In this document: piece after piece, positions 41,622 to 52,900 of the stretch
Layout: the number at the start of each line of letters is the position of its first letter
How positions within the stretch are numbered: the first letter of the stretch is position 1
Assembly (NCBI GenBank): GCA_039621445.1
Contig: CP154956.1
Span: 22,052,001-22,116,000 of the forward strand
Direction: 5' to 3'
From: Euglena gracilis
Lineage: Eukaryota; Euglenida; Euglenophyceae; Euglenales
DNA: 64,000 bases
Notes under the pieces: generated by a model
Seen by the model: only the letters and a program-made list of their open reading frames with translations
Databases searched by the model: none
Told to the model about the DNA's origin: nothing
Translations under genes and position numbers: made by a program

Positions 41622-41742
41622 CCCAGCGCACAACGAACAATCACACAACACCGCCGGCGAGCAAGGCATGGCCTCACAATGTCTTTGTGCTCCGCCCTCG
41701 GTGTCCCTTCCTCCCTTGTCGGTTTTCCTCGAGGGAGTACGA
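41586..41742 (+). repeat. Right inverted terminal repeat of DIRS copy 4
   Basis: Inverted match to the left ITR up to 41680, then a right-specific end closing with CGAGGGAGTACGA. Confidence 0.9.
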
Positions 41743-41859
41743 AAATGCTTCTCGAAATAAAACAAGGTTGCGTCGTAAGTGCAAGGGCAGAAATACGAGT
41801 CCGCCAAATGCGGTAACAAAAGGTAGTAAGAAGCACCCCCCGCGAGCACCAACCACACC

Positions 41860-42199
41860 ACGGCAGAGACAGCCAACCAAGGGGGAGGAGACACCGAGGG
41901 CGAAGCACAAGGGTCTTGCGAACCATGCCTTGATCGCCGGAAGTGTGTTTTTTGAACGTGATGTCGCGCTGTTTTTTTTTAGCCCCTGCTTACTTCCGCC
42001 TCCCTGAAGTTGTCTGATGATGTGGCTCCGACATGGCCCCCCCTCCGGCCCCCTTTCTCTGACCGAGGGTAATTGAAGACAAATTCTCGGTTATGGTTTG
42101 GGGGGTGTCCGGCTCAAAAAGTCTTTGTACTTCACCCGTGGAGTCTTCCGCGAGGGAGTGCGAGACGCCTCGGGCTCCGGACGTTGCCCCTGTGAGGCC
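41860..42199 (-). mobile_element. DIRS copy 5: minus-strand 3' end fragment
   Basis: The internal complementary region at 42112-42199 (CGAGACGCCTCGGGCTCCG) and right ITR sequence down to ~41860 are recognisable and diverged from copy 4. No recombinase coding remains. 41743-41859 holds nothing I can name. Confidence 0.7.
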
Positions 42200-42205
42200 T
42201 TTATT

Positions 42206-43395
42206 TTAATTAAATAAATAAATAAAATTATTCCCCAGGGTCTGAGTCATCGAACGCCAGCTTTGGGATCGAGAGAAAATCTGCATTGGAGGAAGGGGTG
42301 GTCCGCAATGCAAAAAAAAACAACAACAAAAACAGGCAAATCCAGCAAAACCTGCGAATTTCTTTCTTCAAAAACTGCCAAAAATACTCCATCCATCCAT
42401 TCCTCAGGGCATTCTTCCCCAAAATATATTTCCTTTTCCGAAATTTAAACTGCAAACAATACAGCGCATTGCATCGCAATTTAGTTTCATTTGCAGTGTC
42501 AAGCAAATAGCAGTCAAGAAGGTCAAATGATACCCAACAATTTTGCCACTTGTTGGTGCAATCGACACAAACTGAACCCACGAGGGTACGAATGGAATGC
42601 AGCTAAACATCGACTCAGACATCAACGTCATCTTGGAGATTCCAAAACGATTGTGTTGACTGTCCAACCATAACCAAAAGTATGATGAAGGGCAACTTGC
42701 AAAGACTTGAATTCATTCTTTCATACAAACTCAAGCCCAGATGTGGTCAAACAGGACGTGCATCACATGCTGATAAATGCTGATGTACAAGACCACTTCC
42801 CTGCCCCCTTTGACAAAAAACCTCATCAATTCTGCCACATCCCATACCCAAATTTTCCGTAGTTATCTGATTTTTAGTTCGTTTGTAATAATCTGGGGTT
42901 ATCTGTTTCAGGATGAAGCACTTGTGGTCACCCATTCCTTTGGGTTCCGCATCTCTCTGCATCACACTGCAGAATCTACAACGCCCCACATCGTTTTCCG
43001 AATTTAAACCCCCCCAAAAAACACAGAAAAGGCCCTGGACACTCAAAATGGACCCCAGCATCAAAGAGGAGAAAATGGACTTGACTAAACCTGGACTCGA
43101 AACCCAGGCCTGAACTGGCTTTAAATTGCCAACAAACGGTTCAATGCAAAAACATCGTGGGCTGTTTTTTTTTTATTGTTAAACTCCAAAATACAAAAAA
43201 AACAAATTGTGGGACCCCTGTTTTCTTTTTCTTTTTCAAATTCAAGGGAGCCCCATCGGTTTTTGGGGAGGGTTCCAAAATCCTCAATTAACCTCTAGGC
43301 TTTTCCCCATGGACACCCCTGCTTTTTTTTCCAAGGGAACCCGCTGTTTTCTGGTTAGAACCCCTGGGTTTTTTCCAAATTTGTGGTTGGGCTAT
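42206..43395. other. Mostly unique sequence without a confident gene
   Basis: A minus-strand ORF at 42228-42581 (117 residues) has a Cys/Trp-rich N-terminus and one hydrophobic stretch (FCWICLFLLLFFFAL), but no splice or family support. Near 42900-43060 the minus strand reads CRFCSVMQRDAEPKG...DHKC, a possible C2HC zinc-finger remnant. The plus strand has an acceptor-like TTATCTGTTTCAG at ~42911. None is firm enough to call. Confidence 0.3.
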
Positions 43396-43705
43396 TTCAA
43401 ATTTCACGGTTGGGTTTGGGACAAGGTTGTATGTGAATCTCGGAGGAGAGGGGGGGGTGGGGGGACCCCCTTGCAAAACCGGGGGGGGGTCCCCCACCTC
43501 CAATTTTTGGTCCCGGAACTTCTCGCTGTTGAGTGAAGAATTTCACACTGAGACGCAAAAGAGTCCTATAATACACGCCTGGCGCGAAGCGCCGGAAGAT
43601 TTTTTTGCCCCTGCAGAGGAGGAGGGGGGTGGGGGGACCTCCCTTCCGAAACCAGGGGGCCCCCTGGGGGGGTTGACCAGGTTTTGAATAATGCTGAGCT
43701 CTTAA
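43396..43705 (-). repeat. G-rich/hairpin repeat (module d), copy 1
   Basis: Contains GGCGCGAAGCGCC (43583-43595) between two oligo-G/oligo-C tracts, in reverse orientation to the copies at 50.3 and 56.0 kb. Ends with GTTTTGAATAATGCTGAGCTC, which recurs in near-identical form near 59310. Confidence 0.7.
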
Positions 43706-43739
43706 TATGCGCGCCAACCCCCATCTTTGATGCCTCCTG

Positions 43740-44426
43740 AATGGACGGTTTTCGATTAAAATGTAAGGGATTCAGGTCCAAAACTGGGTGGCAGGGGGTC
43801 GAAAAACGCTCGTTTTCGGCTCGAAAACACTTTTTCCGGGTCTGGGAAGCCAAAAAAACATCATTTTGGGCAATTTTTTTTTCGTTTTTGGGGGGTATTT
43901 TTTCGACTTTTTTTGTCCGTAAACGGCTGAGCCCGACAGTGAAAAAGTGTACAAATGTCCCAAATTGGCCGAAAACGGCCGTATCTTGGGCGAGGCGGGG
44001 AGTTGCGGGGAAATCAAAATACCTTTCCAAGGGCGTTCGAGGGGCTTCAATTAAGGTCTCCGGACATTTCCTTTGATTTTGCATCATTTTTGAGATATTT
44101 TGAAAATATCGATTTTTGGGTCCAAAAAGGCAGAGTCCAAAGGGGGGAGCTTATCCAGGGGGGCGCCAATCCTACCCAGTTTGGACCCCTTTGTGCGTGA
44201 ATAACTCAGGGCTGGCGGGAAGTTAGGGGTCAAATGGAGGTGATTCGGAAACTAGAAATTAAGTCGCTCGCGACAAAAAAAGTTCGGGAACCGGGCCGGG
44301 ATCATGGTGATAATCCGTCGGTTCTTGAGGTGGCCCGAGGGGACGGGGGGGGGGGGGGTTCGACAGGGGGTTTTGCCCAGGGGTCAGCTTTGCTCTTACC
44401 CATAAAGGGATGAGAGCTCAGCGACC
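43740..44426 (+). repeat. Isolated array unit: ~163-bp monomer, ~200-bp monomer, poly(G) and hairpin
   Basis: The modules of the 10-32 kb arrays occur once in the order a-b-c, more diverged than inside the arrays. Confidence 0.8.
44382..44426 (+). repeat. Conserved hairpin module, copy 9
   Basis: GCTCTTACCC-ATAAA-GGGATGAGAGC: CCC/GGG replaces CTCT/AGAG of the array copies and pairing is kept. The 5' GTAAG is changed to GTCAG, breaking the first stem. Confidence 0.8.
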
Positions 44427-46094
44427 ACCCCTACCACTGACCGCACGTCTACAGAGTTTCCAATACGACCCTTTCAATTTTTTTTAAATTTTGGTTGGGG
44501 CCAAGGTCAGTCAGGGTTAAGGTTAGAATGAGCTATTAACTCCCCCACGGGCCGGGACTTCAAGCGAAATACCCGGGGGGTGTTATTTGGAGTTTTTTTC
44601 CCTTCCAGGTTTCCTTTGATTTCTTTTGAGACATTTTCCACTTTAAAGATTGCACCTCCGGGGGGGGTGGAACTTTCCAAGAGGTGCATGGGCAATGGGC
44701 CTGGCTTCACGCCCGAACCGGTGTCTTGGACACCAGTTCGGGCGTAAAATCTATATGCCCCCCCAGGATTTGAAGAAGTGTGAAAATGGCACACCCACGT
44801 CGGCGTGAATGGGGGGGTTAAGGCAGCCAGAGATCCAGTTTTGGTATTAAAACCAACCCAGACATATAGAGAAAAATTATGTTAAGGTCTTGTGTGGCCA
44901 TCAAATTTTTGGGCTTGACCACGGGTGGCTGGACGGCAATGGAGTTTTTGTTTTAGCAGATGAAAAATGGGCCGGAATGGGATACACAGCTCAAAATCTT
45001 GTCAAAAATTGGAATTTACATAATTTGCAATTTTTGGCTTTTCAGCTTGCAGTTTAAATTTTTCAGTGTTCGATTTTGGCTTGAAAATCACCCCCACAGA
45101 GGTATGTTCATGGTCTCATGTTCATGGCCTTTCCTGAAAATATTGTCTCATCTTTGACACAAAAAAAAGTTCTTTGTCAAAAGGCGCAAAAAAATGCGCA
45201 TTTTTGGAAAAATCGAAAAAAAAATGCGCAAAAATGTGAAAAAAATGTGCTTTTCCGTTGGTTTTAAAAGCAAAACTGGACCTCCTGGGGGGGGAAACTT
45301 GGTGGGGAGTTCATCAAAGAGGCAGTCACTCCTGAAATCCAAAGACCAATAAAGGAATGCCACTGTTTACAAACGGAGATAGAAATTCTCCTGACATTAA
45401 TACATTCGTCTCTTTTTTTCATTGTTCAATTTTTGACACCTGTTAGAGGCCTTGAACTTTGGAAACATTTGGCATAAAATGCTCTAAAGAATGCATTATT
45501 TTGTCTTGCAGACGATCCCTTTTTTTATTTTGATTTTTAGGGGCCGGGCAGTTTTAATGAACAATGAACAACATGCACAATGAACAATGAATACAATTTC
45601 TTTGTATTATTTGAATATTCCCAGCCAATTTGGCAATCCTGCTTTACCACTTTTGGCCATTTCTGGCAACTTTGGCGCTTTTGGCAACTTTTGGCAACTT
45701 TTGACACTTTTGGCACTTTCGGCAGTTTTGGCCATCTTTGGTTACTTCTTGATGCTGCTTGCTGCTCTTGACTGTTTTGGCTGATTCTGGGTTCCTTTCA
45801 AAGTTTGGCCACTTTCGGGGTTTTTTGCTGCTTTTGTCCATTTTTTGGCCAGTGGTCTGTCAAGAGTTTCAGGGCATCATTGAGAACCGATCAACATTGT
45901 TCTCAGCACAATTTCCTCGATTTGTGATAGATTGTACACGAAGCTTCCTTTCTATTTCATCAGTATTCAGCACAGTTTCATGCTTCTGTTGCGATTTTTA
46001 TTGGTGAACATTTCTCATTTCGAACATTTGCGCCGCTCCGATGCAGTTCAGACATTGGTAAACTTGGTCTGGCTAGAACATTGGCTAGCCATTG
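44427..46094. other. Low-complexity and unique sequence without a confident gene
   Basis: Includes a perfect-looking hairpin at 44711-44745, an acceptor-like TTGGTCTTTGGATTTCAG on the minus strand at ~45331, and TTTTGGCAACTTTTGGCAAC low-complexity sequence at 45640-45790. No ORF shows family features. Confidence 0.35.
44711..44745. repeat. Hairpin, 16-bp arms
   Basis: CGCCCGAACCGGTGTC, 3-nt centre, then GACACCAGTTCGGGCG: one mismatch in the arms. Confidence 0.85.
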
Positions 46095-46260
46095 GCTGTC
46101 CCCGGCCGACCAGGGGTCCTTTCATCTTTATTAACTGGGGCCACCATGAATCCAATGGGGGGGGGGTGGCCCGGGGGACGGCTTTTTTCTGTGGGGTACC
46201 TGACAATACTCTGGGGTACTGTGTGGGGCTCCACTTTGCGCCATCTCTCAAGTGGGGCCA
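46095..46260 (-). pseudogene. Short DIRS fragment (RNase H/Dam-like region)
   Basis: Minus strand gives WWPQLIKMKGPLVGR and, further upstream, a diverged RWPHLRDGAK-like start, matching the Dam-like domain of DIRS copy 4 (WWPQLIKMRVPGTP). About 165 bp only. Confidence 0.7.
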
Positions 46261-46842
46261 GGGGCAGGTGGCTGGGGGGGGGAGGGCAGGGGGGGGGGGC
46301 TTTGGTCTGGAGAAATATTTTCAGTCTTGCACAAAGCAAACAAGGGGAAACACGTTGCTCGTCAATGGAGCTCTTTGAAGAATCCCCCAACTGTCACCCC
46401 CCCCACTTTTTCCTGAACAACATCCTCCTTGTGCACAACAAAAATTTTCAAAAATCCTACAAATGTTTGTAACAACAACAAACGTTTGAGGGCCATTTAA
46501 AATGCAAAAATTAAAAATTTTCGAAAAAATGCAAAAAAGTGCAAAAATGACAAAAAAAATGATGATGGGAAGCGAATTTTTCTGTTCATTCACTTCTTTG
46601 GTAGATTCACTTGGTGATCCCTGGACAACCTTCCCAAAATCAAATAAAAACCCTTGAAAAAAAATTTCCAGTCAATCACGCACCCACCAGGTGAGGGGGT
46701 TCCAGAGGCCCCTACTCACCCGTCCCCCCTTGAAACCCACCCCGGGGGTCATACAAATGTTAATTGAATATATGGTACAGAAACAAATCACATAACAAGT
46801 TAAGAGCCATTTTTTTGGGATTTTGCAGGAATTCCTGCTTAC

Positions 46843-47730
<888 letters not shown>

Positions 47731-47739
47731 TTTAGGGGG

Positions 47740-48860
47740 GTTTTTTAACCTTTTTGGGGCAAAAAAAAGGTTTTTTTAAAAAAAATATCCCAACAATGAA
47801 GCAAAATTGAAGAAAATATCCGGAGAGCAAAAATGGACGCCTTATCGAACCATGGTTTACGTTTTCCCCCAACTCTTTGTGCAGCCCGAGTTACGGCCAT
47901 TTTTTTCGGCCAAATTTGGCCGATTTCAGGGGCCATTTTGGGCTGTTTTCGGGTTAAAAAAAACCGATGTTTTCAAAATACCTTAGAACTGAAGCAAAAT
48001 CAATGGGAATCGAAATCTTTGGAACTCCCTATCTAACAGTATTTTGATTTCCCCGCAACTCCCCGCCTGGCCCTAAATATGGCCGCTTTACGGCCCAAAA
48101 CAGTGTGGCAGGCTTCCTACCCTGCCACTTTCGGCCATTTTGGGGCCAAAAGAAATTGATGTTTTCAAAATATCTCAGAAATGATCAAAAGAAACATCTC
48201 AGAAATGAAAATCAAAAGCAATGTCCGGAGACGTAAATTGAAGCCCTTGGAACACCGTATCTAACAGTAGTTCGATTTCCCCGTAACTCCATGGCAGCCC
48301 GAGTCATGGCTATTTTACACATATGGCATAAAGTCAGGCCCCTTACCCGGGTAAGGGGTGAGTAAGGGGTGGGTAAGGGGGGGGGGGGGTAAGGGGGTAA
48401 GGGGGGTAAGGGGTAGGTAACGGGGGGGGTAAGGGGTGGGTAAGGGGGGCGTAAGGGGGGGGGTCGCTGAGCTCTTATCCCTTTATGGGTAAGAGCGAAG
48501 CTTACCACTGGGGGAAAACCCCCCCCCCCACAGCCCCCCCTCGGGGCCACCTCGGGAACCGGCGGGTTATCACCATGATCCCCGGCCCCGTTCCCAAAAA
48601 TTTTTTTTCAGTCGCGAGCGACTGGATTCCTAGTTTCCGAATCACCTGGGTTTGACCCCCAACTCCCCGCCAGGCCCGAATTATTCACGCGCGAAGGGGT
48701 CCAAACTGGGTAGGATTGGCCAACCCCCCTTTTTAAGCCCCCCCCCTTTGGACGGCAAAAAAAATGTCAATTTTCAAAATATCTCCAAAATGAAGCAAAA
48801 TCAAAGGAAATGTCCGGAGACCTAATTTGAAGCCCTTGGAACGCCCCATCTGCCGGTATT
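47740..48860 (-). repeat. Reverse-oriented array modules b and c
   Basis: Several copies of the ~200-bp monomer on the minus strand (near 47800-47990, 48040-48260 and 48770-48950), then GGGTAAGG-type low-complexity repeats (48345-48455) and a hairpin. No gene. Confidence 0.8.
48462..48506 (-). repeat. Conserved hairpin module, copy 10
   Basis: Minus strand: GGTAAG...CTTACC first stem (one pair longer), then GCTCTTACCC-ATAAA-GGGATAAGAGC with the CCC/GGG variant. Confidence 0.85.
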
Positions 48861-48949
48861 TTGATTTCCCCGCAACTCCCCGCCTGGCCCGAGATACGGC
48901 CGTTTTTCAGCCAATTTAGGTCATTTTGTACACTTTTCCCTCTGTCAGA

Positions 48950-49545
48950 CCGTTTTCGGCCAAAAAAGTCGAAAAAAATCGAAAATTTTTTTTGCCCAAA
49001 ACGATGTTTTTTGGCCTCCCGGACCCGGAAAAAACTGTTTTTGAGCCGAAAACGAGCGTTTTTCGACCCGCCGGCGCCCCGTTTTGGGGCGCCCACTCAT
49101 TGACTTTGTGTCAAACCCGGGTCAAAAAAGTCGAAAAAAATCGAAAATTATTTTTTGCCCAAAACGCTGTTTTTGGGCCTCCCGGACCCGGAAAAACTGT
49201 TTTTGAGCCGAAAACGAGCGTTTTTCGACCCGCCAGCGCCCCGTTTTGGGCCGCCAACCCATTGACTTTGGGTCAAAACCGGGTCAAAAAAAGTCGAAAA
49301 AAATCGAAAAAAAATTTTTGCCCAAAACGATGTTTTTTGGGCCTCCCGGACCCGGAAAAACTGTTTTTGAGCCGAAAACGAGCGTTTTTCGACCCGCCAG
49401 CGCGCCGTTTTGGGCCGCCGACCCATTGACTTTGGGTCAAAACCGGGTCAAAAAAGTCGAAAAAAATCGGAAAAATTTTTTGCCCAAAACGATGTTTTTT
49501 GGCCTCCCGGACCCGGAAAAACTGTTTTTGAGCCGAAAACGATGA
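48950..49545 (-). repeat. Tandem ~163-bp monomers, ~3.5 units
   Basis: GAGCGTTTTTCGACCCGCC recurs at ~49053, 49216 and 49379 (spacing ~163). Units are more similar to each other than to monomers elsewhere. The array stops at 49541, where unique sequence begins. Confidence 0.9.
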
Positions 49546-49958
49546 AAACCAATTTGGTGGATAGCAATCGCAATTTGGCCCAACTATCCTTCACAGATTC
49601 CCAATTTGGACATGGATGTTTAGGAATCAGGCACGTTCATTTTTTTGGGTTTAAAGAAAATGACAATGAGGGTTTGAGGGAGAAATGTTTTTGAAAAATT
49701 TGTTTCCTCATCCACTATGAGATGTATTTTGGGATATTTTGAACTTTTTTCCACTTTTAATGTGATGTGAGACTGCACCAATTTTTTGGCACTTTTTTGA
49801 AAGAAAATTTTGTTGGGGAATTTTCTGATGTGATGGTGTGTTGGGTGGGACGCGAGGAATTCTGAAAATTTTGAAAAAAGATTTTTACTGTTGTTTTTTT
49901 TTGCAAAAAAAAACACGTTTTATGTTTTTCAAAAAAAAAACTCCAGCTCTGAGTGCCA

Positions 49959-52900
49959 TTACTTGAGAGAGGAATTTTCAGCTGGTGTAAACCAAACCAA
50001 GAGGTTTTGTGGTCCAAGTTGAAGAAAATCTTGAACATTGCCACCTCTTTCCTGCAAGGCACCCTACCCACGTAATCGCGGTGTGGGCTCCTCCTATATC
50101 GCCCCGTATGGGCTGCCTGGGGCAGTTGGATGCCTGGCCCAAAATTCAGCCCGTTTTGGCCGTTTCCGGGTCAAAAAAAGGTCGACAACAAGCGAAAAAA
50201 AGCCCAAAACGATTTTTTTGGCCTCCCAGACCCAGAAAAACTCTATTTAAGCCGAAAATGAGTGTTTTTCGACCCCCCCCCCCCCGGCCCCCGTCAGGGT
50301 TCGATATAAGGACAGGTGGGGGGTGGTCCGGACCCCCCCTGCGGGCCAGGAGGGGGGGGGGGTGGGGGGGACACCCCCCCACCTAAACAATGGCGCGGTC
50401 CGGGTGACCGATTTTCGGCCCGGCGCGAAGCGCCGGGCCAAAAATTCGACGTCCAGCGAAATCAAAGCGCAAGCAGCACATAATGTTTTTTCATCAGGTC
50501 AATGGCAGAAAATTGCCAAAAACTCCGGCGCAAAGCGCCGGAAGAAAAAAATGCCCTTTTTGGGAGGGTCCCGGGTACCCCCCCCCCCCGGGGTCGGTCC
50601 GGACAGGTGGGGGGGGTGGTCCGGCCCCCCCCCGGGGGCCGGGGGGGGGGGGGGGGGGGAGACACCCCACCTAAACCATGTACGCCCTCCTTATATCGAA
50701 CCCTGCCCCCCGTTCTTGGCCTGAAACCCAGGCATTTAGAATAAAAAAAACACCATTTTTGGGCCTCCCGGCCGGTGCTGGGCCGGGCCGGGTCGCTGGG
50801 ACCTGCCAGGGCCAAGCCGGGCCGGGCTGGGCTGGGCCGGGCTGCCGGGCCGCCCTGGCTGCCATACCTCAAACATCTGCTGCAGTATGGCACCATCAGA
50901 CACGTCAAGAGCTGAAAAAATGGCAGAAAATTGGGGAAACTCGGGGGGAGGGGGTGAACCTACCCAGTTTGGACCCCTTTGCGGGTGAATAAGTCGGGCC
51001 TAGCGGGGAGTTGGGGGGTCAAACAGAGGTGATTCAGAAACTCAGGAACCAGCCGCTCGCGTCGGGAAAAAAAATCCGGGCCGGGATCATGGTGGTAATC
51101 CGCGGTTTTAATTACCTACCCAGGGGCGGGGGTGGGGGTTCTACCCCCCCTTTTCCCCCAGTGGTAAGCTTCGCTCTTACTTAAGGAGGTACGAGCTCAG
51201 CGACCCCCCCAAATATAAAGCCCCCCCCCTTCAAGAATAGGCCCCCTGACCTTAAAATTGGCATTTGGCTACAATTGAAAGCCACTGAAGGTCATAGAGG
51301 CCATCAAAAAAAAGTTTGATCCCCCCCAAAACCCCCCTGAGGGCCTTGAAATCTCGTCCAAATGTGAGCCGGGGGGGGGGGGGCTTTGTATTTGGGGGGG
51401 TTATTGTATTGCAGCCAAAATCCTACCAGAATATCCTCAGTGCGTCAAGAAAACAAACTGATTCACAAAACAATGCATTGAAAAAAACAAAAATGTAAAT
51501 CACTAAGTGGAAAGGATGTGTCATCATTGACAAAATAGTACATTGACATTGGTCCCCGCAAAGTGTGGCATACATTATCACACATACCTCACAGTTGGGG
51601 AGGCACATGTGCATCTCCTTTGCACACAGAATCCCGAATGAGAACTTTCCAAAAAAAATAAGCACACAATTTGGTTTTCACAAAGCTCTTTGGTGTTTTA
51701 CGCAGGAAACTAACGCCCCAGAGCTGGAAAAAAGCGCCAGTAAGCTATTGTAATAAAACAACGCTTTATCATTTAGGCAATTAAAAAAAAAAGACACACG
51801 CCATGAGCCAAAAATGTCCCAGACCAACCCTAAATATATTTATTCCCATCTGATGTGGTTCAGCATCGACACAGGGGGATAAAAACTTGGTGCCAAAAAA
51901 ACATTTGGAGGTGAGGAAAATGGAGATGGAAAGTGGCGGTCTGGGCAAAAAAAAAAAATGGTGCAAGCAGGACAGACAGAAAAAACAGACAGCGTTCGTG
52001 CTATAGCATTTCCTGCATTAAGGAAATTCCAAACATTTTTCCCAAATTTTCTTGCCCAAGGTCCTGCCAAATAGTTCCGTGTGCCAGCATCTTAGGCGGC
52101 CTAACTCGCACTTAGCTTTGAAAGTGACTGTAAATTTGCGTCGACACGCAAATCCAAAAAAATTCTGTTTTCGAACACCGTGGCCTGAGACTCAGGACAG
52201 TCTGAAAAAAGTGTCTCCCTGCACCCCAGGGCCTGGGGATGAAAGCAACGACTTGGAGCTCCACGGTGTACGTGCACAGCGCTCCCGGGTCCCAGTGTGC
52301 AGGAACATAAAGCGGTGGGTGATGAAACGAGGGGACTCCATTGTGCATTTGCGCTTTGGCGCAAAAATTATTTCACTACAAAAAAAATTTGTGCTTTGGC
52401 GCAAATTTTTGACTTTTTTGCAATTCAACATGTGGGTGACCATTGCCGCACTTGCACAATGATAACAACTTTTGTGTCAACATGTGTTTCCATTCGCACC
52501 AAAGCGCAATGGGTAGGCTTATGAAGAATGTATATTTAAGAGTTATATTGCGCCAAAGCGCAAGTAGAAGTACAATTTTAAATTGCAGAAGCAACCTGGC
52601 TTGCGCCGAGGCGCAAATATATCTGGTTAAAACTTATCTCACAACGCAGGCCCTGGTAGAGCAAGAACACCAGAGGGGATAGAGCACAAAAATGCAGGAC
52701 AGGGGGACAAAAGCAAACTCTCAGTCACGTTGACTTAAAATTGGTCAACGTTGCGTGTCGGCGCAACAGCTGCGTTGCTTTTACAATTTTAAAAATGTAT
52801 TTATATTGCGCTTTGGCGCAACATAACTCTTAAATTTCCATTCTTCATGAGCCGACCCATTGCGCTATGGCGCAACAGCCATCAATTTTTATTTTGTATT

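Larger units (their letters stand above)
37140..41742 (+). mobile_element. DIRS copy 4: near-complete tyrosine-recombinase retroelement
   Basis: It has all structural marks of a DIRS element: left ITR 37141-37261 and right ITR 41586-41742 in inverted orientation; an internal complementary region (41351-41456) equal to the joined complements of the outermost left and right ends; and genes for Gag, RT/RNase H, Dam-like domain and tyrosine recombinase on one strand. There is no flanking target duplication, as expected for recombinase-mediated insertion of a circular intermediate. Frameshifts between genes suggest recent decay or sequencing errors at homopolymers. Confidence 0.9.

Noticed and set aside
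52179-52232. Phase-0 exon-like segment (ALGCRETLFSDCPESQAT) after CTTTCATCCCCAG on the minus strand
   Set aside because: It would fit between exons B and C, but its donor (ACG|GTGTTC) is weak and it lies inside the candidate TIR element.
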